DNA of 64,000 nt from contig OZ245021.1 in NCBI GenBank assembly GCA_965223775.1, positions 806,001 through 870,000 on the forward strand. The letters run 5' to 3'. Shown here piece after piece: positions 62,018-64,000 of the stretch. This DNA is from JAJDXW01 sp965223775. Its GTDB lineage: Bacteria > Pseudomonadota > Gammaproteobacteria > HK1. Positions within the stretch are counted from its first letter, which is position 1. Each line of letters begins with the position of its first letter. Position numbers and translations under genes: made by a program. Below the pieces are notes generated by a model. That model was not told where the DNA came from and searched no databases. It worked only from the letters and a program-made list of their open reading frames with translations.

Positions 62018-62932
62018 ATGGAAAGACCGTATCGCGGAGTCTGGCCGGTCGTGCCGACCGTCTTCACCGAGGACGGGGACCTCGACCCCGAGGGGCAGAA
62101 GCGGGCGCTCGACTGCATGGTGGACCAGGGATCGGACGGCCTTTGCATCCTCGCCAACTATTCCGAGCAGTTCCTGCTCTCCGACGACGAGCGCGAGACC
62201 CTCGCCCGCCTCTGCCTCGAGCACGTCGCGGGCCGCGTCCCGGTCATTGTCGCCGCCTCGCACTTCTCGACCCGGATCGTCGTCGAGCGCTGCCGGAAGG
62301 CGGCTGACCTCGGGGCGTCGATGGTGATGCTGATGCCGCCCTATCACGGCGCGGCGCTCAAGGGGACGGAGGAGCAGACGCGCGATCAGTTCGCCCGGGC
62401 GGCGGAGGCCGGCCTTCCGATCATGGTGCAGGATGCGCCGCTTTCGGGGGTGGAGCTCAGCGTGCCGTTCCTCGCCCGTCTCGCGCGCGACATCGACGGG
62501 GTCGCCTACTTCAAGATCGAGACTCCCCAGACCGCGGCCAAGCTCCGAGCGCTGATCGCGGCCGGCGGCGAAGCGATCGAGGGCCCGTTCGACGGCGAGG
62601 AGGCCATCACCCTGCTGGCGGATCTCGATGCCGGGGCGACCGGAACCATGCCGAGCGCCCTCGTTCCGGACCTCCTGAAGCCCATCGTGGAAGGGCATCG
62701 CGACGGGCGGCGGAACGAGGCCGCCGCCGCGTACGCCCGCGTCCTTCCCCTCATCAACTACGAGAACCGCCAGGGCGGCCTTCGTGCGTGCAAGGTGGTC
62801 ATGCAGGCGGGGGGCGTGATCCGGTCGGACCACGTGCGGGCGCCCCTCGGCCCGCTGGCCCCGGAGGTCCGGGCGGGTCTGATGGATCTCGTTCGGCCGC
62901 TCGATCCGGTGGCGCTGCGCTGGGGCCGGTGA
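62018..62932 (+). CDS. Dihydrodipicolinate synthase/N-acetylneuraminate lyase family protein
   Basis: 304 residues from ATG 62018 with a GGGGGAG-type RBS. The TIM-barrel family is clear: the VVPTVFTEDGDLD start, and the Schiff-base Lys in GVAYFKIETPQT. The position normally holding the catalytic Tyr (as in YNVPxRT) reads VQDAPLSG, so classic DHDPS chemistry is unlikely. Related proteins act as 2-keto-3-deoxy-sugar-acid dehydratases or aldolases. A sugar-acid role is inferred. Confidence 0.88.
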   Translation: MERPYRGVWPVVPTVFTEDGDLDPEGQKRALDCMVDQGSDGLCILANYSEQFLLSDDERETLARLCLEHVAGRVPVIVAASHFSTRIVVERCRKAADLGASMVMLMPPYHGAALKGTEEQTRDQFARAAEAGLPIMVQDAPLSGVELSVPFLARLARDIDGVAYFKIETPQTAAKLRALIAAGGEAIEGPFDGEEAITLLADLDAGATGTMPSALVPDLLKPIVEGHRDGRRNEAAAAYARVLPLINYENRQGGLRACKVVMQAGGVIRSDHVRAPLGPLAPEVRAGLMDLVRPLDPVALRWGR

Positions 62933-62993
62933 GGCGGGCCCCGCCCCGCGGGACCGGGCCCGCGGCGCTCCTTCCTTTCCGGACCCTGCGCTC

Positions 62994-64000
<1,007 letters not shown>

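Overview
The window comes from a GC-rich bacterium, most likely a member of the Pseudomonadota. The housekeeping proteins (PurC, MetK, AhcY, a DksA with a degenerate zinc finger, an NfeD protease) look gammaproteobacterial to me, but I could not run a phylogeny. Coding density is high and short overlaps between genes are common. The usual long antisense shadow ORFs of high-GC DNA are present and were discarded. I saw no rRNA, tRNA, CRISPR array or intact insertion sequence.

Layout. 1-4657: the 3' end of a DUF1156 DNA methylase, a small protein plus PIN-nuclease pair, and a DUF499 AAA+ ATPase. This is part of a known anti-phage methylase/ATPase cassette, entered from its 5' side and apparently cut off after DUF499. 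4848-19232: a coherent nitrile and amide utilisation region. It holds an amidase, a PIN remnant, a flotillin-like protein, a five-component branched-chain/amide ABC transporter whose last ATPase is fused in frame to a second amidase, and a frameshifted acyl-CoA ligase. On the opposite strand are a cobalt transporter (cbtAB), a nitrile hydratase accessory protein and a cobalt-type nitrile hydratase whose beta subunit is encoded as two separate overlapping genes. The inferred flow is nitrile to amide (nitrile hydratase), amide to acid (amidases), acid to acyl-CoA (ligase), with amide import by the ABC system and cobalt supply by CbtAB.

19386-24924: core metabolism (purC, metK, ahcY) and a full-length NfeD membrane protease. 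25129-47840: mostly catabolic and oxidoreductase genes (GST, SDR, FAD oxidoreductase, orphan xanthine-dehydrogenase-type molybdenum subunit, LLM flavin enzyme, PhyH dioxygenase, nitroreductase, MFS with a LysR regulator, epoxide hydrolase, alcohol dehydrogenase, iolD-iolE, and an overlapping ThDP enzyme/HAD/DUF924 trio). 48052-52635: an ABC-F ATPase, then a bufferin-type RiPP operon (DUF2282 precursor, DUF692 enzyme, DUF2063 partner, DoxX protein). 52672-64000: a coiled-coil protein with tandem nonapeptides, a deacetylase, a TPR-sulfotransferase, a RuBisCO-like protein fused to a cupin, a DksA with a long histone-H1-like tail, citrate synthase, phosphate acetyltransferase, a DHDPS-family protein and the 3' part of alanine dehydrogenase.

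Most interesting signals: (1) a pair of about 210-235 bp structured repeats at 27422-27631 and 57804-58037. They have CTAG ends, terminal inverted repeats, a near-identical 53-nt core and an inner stem whose sequence changes but whose pairing is kept. Both lie between convergent genes. (2) The RuBisCO-like protein-cupin fusion, with a changed metal-ligand position. (3) The split-beta cobalt nitrile hydratase. (4) The ABC ATPase-amidase fusion. (5) The H1-tailed DksA.
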